Shown: one piece after another, positions 5,762 to 8,141 of the stretch
How positions within the stretch are numbered: position 1 is the first letter of the stretch
Layout: each line of letters opens with the position of its first letter
From: Bacteroidota bacterium
Lineage (GTDB): Bacteria > Bacteroidota > Bacteroidia > Chitinophagales > Chitinophagaceae
Reading direction: 5' to 3'
Length of the DNA stretch: 8,141 nt
Assembly: GCA_023436685.1 (NCBI GenBank)
Contig: JAEZIL010000116.1
Span: 1 to 8,141 of the forward strand
Notes under the pieces: generated by a model
Databases searched by the model: none
The model's input: the letters and a program-made list of their open reading frames with translations, nothing else
Told to the model about the DNA's origin: nothing
Made by a program: the position numbers and the translations under genes

Positions 5762-7039
5762 CTAGATACCGGAAATAAATTGCTTGTAAGTATTCTTCCA
5801 CCCGGCCCAGCCTGCATCAGTTCCCAAAGAAAAATTGTGGAATACAGTAATAAGTGTACTATTGGTATTCTTGAGTAATTCCTTCATCTTTTCAAGCCGC
5901 ACCTTAGCGGTAACAGCATCAAGGCCCATGTCGAAACGGGCAGTAGTATCCATAAAACAAAAAGGATGTATGCGGAGCGGCGAGATATTTTCAGCCATTA
6001 AATCGAACCATAAGAAAGAGCGCCCGGTACCGGCGCGAAAGCCTATATGGGTTGCATAGCCCATGCTGTAATCGTCAGTAATATCATTCCGTATCAGTTC
6101 CCGATAGGTATCGGGGAGCTTAAACTTTATATAGTGCTGGCGAGATTGTGTGATTTTTTTAGCAGTTATATTTTCCAGTAGTATTTTTTCATTGGTGATA
6201 AGTGAGGGCCGGACGTTGGAATAGTATGATGGATGGATCCCAACACAATATTTATCCGACAGGCGTTTTATTAGAGCCCGCATAGGGGGTGTTGAGGGAG
6301 CAATATTTTTATCGAACTGCGAGGTGCGCTCTGCCACCAGCATAAAGTATATAGGAGACAAGTTATGTTGGTCATGCATAACATCTATCCAGTCGAAAGA
6401 ATCGTAAGGATCATTGCTACCAAATAGTGCTGAAAGCCGTTGCGCAACTTCTGAAATATTCCCGTTAAGTATATCTACGGCTAACCCACCTAAATTGCGT
6501 TGCAAACCTTTGTTTTTGTACGACCAGGCAATATCGATATCGTAAGTGGGGGTATATAAAAATTCTTTTTGCTGTACCGCGATATTTTTTTCTTTCAGCA
6601 GTTCAGCAAATTTTGCAATCCATTCATCAACAACCGGCTGTTCTAAAAATTTGAATAATACAGATTGTGTTGCCGGGTAACGGTCATGCTTATCGGGGAT
6701 GAAAGAATAGTACTCTTCATAGCGTGATAGTATAAAAAATATAGCAGAGAAAATATCGAAGGGTAACGACATTTTTTCTTCAGTGCTATGATAAAGTATT
6801 GGGATATCTTTCCAGCTGCCAGTGCTTATAGCATGCGGTGTAACACTCTGCTGCCACAGTAAACCCCTATCGGGAATATTAATTGCACCGGGAACAATTG
6901 CACCATAAGCAATGGGAACTTCTTGCGATGCATCATGCGTCAATTCGTAATTGAGACCAAATTGTTCTGTAAATAGCCAATCTAATGTATACTTCAACCT
7001 GGATGAAGTATGGGGCGTGTATATAAGGAGGCTATTCAT
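5762..7039 (-). CDS. Polysaccharide deacetylase-like family protein (425 aa)
   Basis: It resembles a Bacteroidota family usually named polysaccharide deacetylase family protein, with an N-terminal domain (about 1-120, probably DUF7033; contains LSRYEEYYSF, 104-113) and a C-terminal carbohydrate esterase 4-like barrel. CE4-like landmarks, by my alignment, are TYDIDIAW (165-172) for motif 1, VGIHPSYYS (266-274) for motif 2, GFRAGT (333-338) for the motif 3 arginine (Arg335), IHPF (357-360) with MDTT, and TVFHNFSL (398-405) for the final histidine (His401). The usual TFDDG and HxxxH are altered, so activity and substrate are uncertain. No signal peptide is seen, which suggests a cytoplasmic protein acting on a nucleotide- or lipid-linked glycan or another substrate. 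It starts 8 bases after the lutB stop and is probably cotranscribed with it. The start has an AT-rich leader and no Shine-Dalgarno. Confidence 0.8.
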   Translation of the reverse strand: MNSLLIYTPHTSSRLKYTLDWLFTEQFGLNYELTHDASQEVPIAYGAIVPGAINIPDRGLLWQQSVTPHAISTGSWKDIPILYHSTEEKMSLPFDIFSAIFFILSRYEEYYSFIPDKHDRYPATQSVLFKFLEQPVVDEWIAKFAELLKEKNIAVQQKEFLYTPTYDIDIAWSYKNKGLQRNLGGLAVDILNGNISEVAQRLSALFGSNDPYDSFDWIDVMHDQHNLSPIYFMLVAERTSQFDKNIAPSTPPMRALIKRLSDKYCVGIHPSYYSNVRPSLITNEKILLENITAKKITQSRQHYIKFKLPDTYRELIRNDITDDYSMGYATHIGFRAGTGRSFLWFDLMAENISPLRIHPFCFMDTTARFDMGLDAVTAKVRLEKMKELLKNTNSTLITVFHNFSLGTDAGWAGWKNTYKQFISGI

Positions 7040-7047
7040 TAAATTAT

Positions 7048-8141
7048 TTACTGGCCACGTTCTTTCCAGAGCTGGTTGAAGGTTTGTTTCGGGAATTGCA
7101 TTTCACCACGGCCATCTACCCAACTGCTTTTAAACAGCTTGTTCACTACCATATTCTTCATACCCGGTGTGGCAATGTTAATAAGTCCGCGATTCAGCAT
7201 AGCACGTTTCCATAATTTCCATCCAACCGATTCACTGGTTTTATTTAGATGGTCTTCAACTGCAATGTGCCGGTTCTCCAACAGCATTTCGTGTATGTTG
7301 ATCTTCACAGGGCATACCTCTGTACAATTACCGCAAAGACTGGAAGCATAGCTGAGGTGTTTAAATTCTTCCATGCCTTGAAGGTGTGGTGTAATTACCG
7401 AACCGATAGGGCCGCTATATGTAGCCCCATAAGCATGGCCCCCAATATTTTTGTAAATGGGACAAGCATTGAGGCAAGAACCGCAGCGTATGCAGTACAT
7501 GCTTTCACGAACTTCTTTGCGTAAAAGATTGGTACGGCCATTGTCAAGCAGTATTACATACATTTCTTCAGGGCCATCTGCTTCGTTGGCCGCTCTACCG
7601 CCACTAAAGATTGTGTTGTAAACGGTTACTGTTTGTCCCGTACCGTAAGTGGCCAGCAAAGGCCAGAATAAAGAAAGATCGTTAATGGAAGGCAGCACTT
7701 TTTCGATACCTACTATGGCAATATGAGTTTTGGGGAAAGCAGTTGATAAGCGACCGTTACCTTCATTTTCTGTAACACATACAGCGCCTATATCTGCTAT
7801 AAGAAAGTTACCACCGGTAATGCCTACCTCGGCAGTGATATATTTCTCGCGCAGGTTCTTGCGCGCTATCTGCGTAAGCTCCGAAGGGGAAAGGTTAGGC
7901 TCAACCCCTAGTTTTTCATGAAACAGTTTGGCTACATCTTCTTTGCTTTTGTGCATGGCAGGGGTAACAATGTGATACGGCGCTTCCCCATCCAGTTGTT
8001 GTATATATTCACCCAGGTCAGTCTCAACAGAATCTATATTATGTTTTGCCAGGAAATCATTCAGGTGTATCTCCTCTGTTACCATAGATTTGGCCTTTAC
8101 CACCTGCCGTGCATTTTTCTCCTTGCATATCTGTAGTACAG
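7048..8141 (-). CDS. lutB: LutB, lactate utilization iron-sulfur protein (5' end cut by window edge)
   Basis: LutB is a cytoplasmic subunit of the LutABC complex, which oxidises L-lactate to pyruvate through iron-sulfur electron transfer. The reading frame is open to the right edge (VLQICKEKNARQVVKAKSMVTEE, read from 8139), so the gene starts outside the window; the in-frame GTG at 8103 is internal. About 363 codons are present. B. subtilis LutB is about 476 residues, so roughly 100 N-terminal residues are missing. The LUD (DUF162) domain is represented by KSMVTEEIHL, ETDLGEYIQQL, AEVGITGGNFLIADIGAV and the SGGRAANEADGPEEMYVILLDNG region. Two cysteine clusters follow: CIRCGSCLNACPIY (about 7494-7453) and CGNCTEVCPVKI (about 7335-7300), for [4Fe-4S] clusters. 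The C-terminal tail contains GWKLWKRAML. The next gene downstream is not lutC but a deacetylase-like gene; lutA and lutC may lie upstream or elsewhere. Confidence 0.95.
   Translation of the reverse strand, partial: VLQICKEKNARQVVKAKSMVTEEIHLNDFLAKHNIDSVETDLGEYIQQLDGEAPYHIVTPAMHKSKEDVAKLFHEKLGVEPNLSPSELTQIARKNLREKYITAEVGITGGNFLIADIGAVCVTENEGNGRLSTAFPKTHIAIVGIEKVLPSINDLSLFWPLLATYGTGQTVTVYNTIFSGGRAANEADGPEEMYVILLDNGRTNLLRKEVRESMYCIRCGSCLNACPIYKNIGGHAYGATYSGPIGSVITPHLQGMEEFKHLSYASSLCGNCTEVCPVKINIHEMLLENRHIAVEDHLNKTSESVGWKLWKRAMLNRGLINIATPGMKNMVVNKLFKSSWVDGRGEMQFPKQTFNQLWKERGQ

Noticed and set aside
8101..8103. GTG as the start of lutB
   Set aside because: The frame continues open to the window edge with LutB-like sequence (CKEKNARQ before VVKAKSM), so this valine is internal.

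Overview
The window reads as chromosomal DNA from a member of the Bacteroidota, most likely Chitinophagaceae or a close relative. The evidence is a DUF2480-family protein (a family I know only from this phylum), a Bacteroidota-style PpiD/SurA chaperone beginning MAVIQKIR, promoter boxes of the TAnnTTTG type, almost no Shine-Dalgarno sequences, and moderate-to-low GC. There is no sign of phage, transposon, CRISPR, tRNA or rRNA. Seven protein genes occupy nearly all of it, two of them cut by the window edges.

Layout, left to right. Positions 1-1000 (minus) hold nadA, quinolinate synthase, lacking only its last few codons. Positions 1001-1488 are the only long non-coding stretch. It separates divergent genes and carries a cluster of DnaA-box-like 9-mers plus AT-rich flanks, so it is a candidate replication origin; its right end holds the promoter of the next gene. 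Positions 1489-3639 (plus) encode a membrane-anchored periplasmic PpiD-like folding factor, closed by a strong hairpin terminator. Positions 3739-4257 (plus) encode a DUF2480 protein from a nearly leaderless promoter. Its stop overlaps that of the convergent gene 4254-4916 (minus), a DtxR/MntR-type metal-dependent repressor with a FeoA-like C-terminal domain. Positions 5024-5755 (plus) encode an exported L,D-transpeptidase-fold (YkuD) protein. Six bases further on comes the end of a convergent polysaccharide-deacetylase-like gene (5762-7039, minus), which lies 8 bases downstream of lutB (7048 to the right edge, minus). lutB encodes the iron-sulfur subunit of the LutABC lactate-oxidation system.

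Functional picture. Most of this is housekeeping: NAD synthesis, envelope protein folding, metal homeostasis, cell-wall or glycan modification, and lactate oxidation. I do not see a clear new defence or biosynthetic system. The points most worth checking are the oriC-like intergenic region, a fourfold repeated half-parvulin motif in the PpiD-like protein, the altered metal-site residues in the DtxR/MntR protein, the degenerate active site of the deacetylase-like protein, and its tight linkage to lutB.
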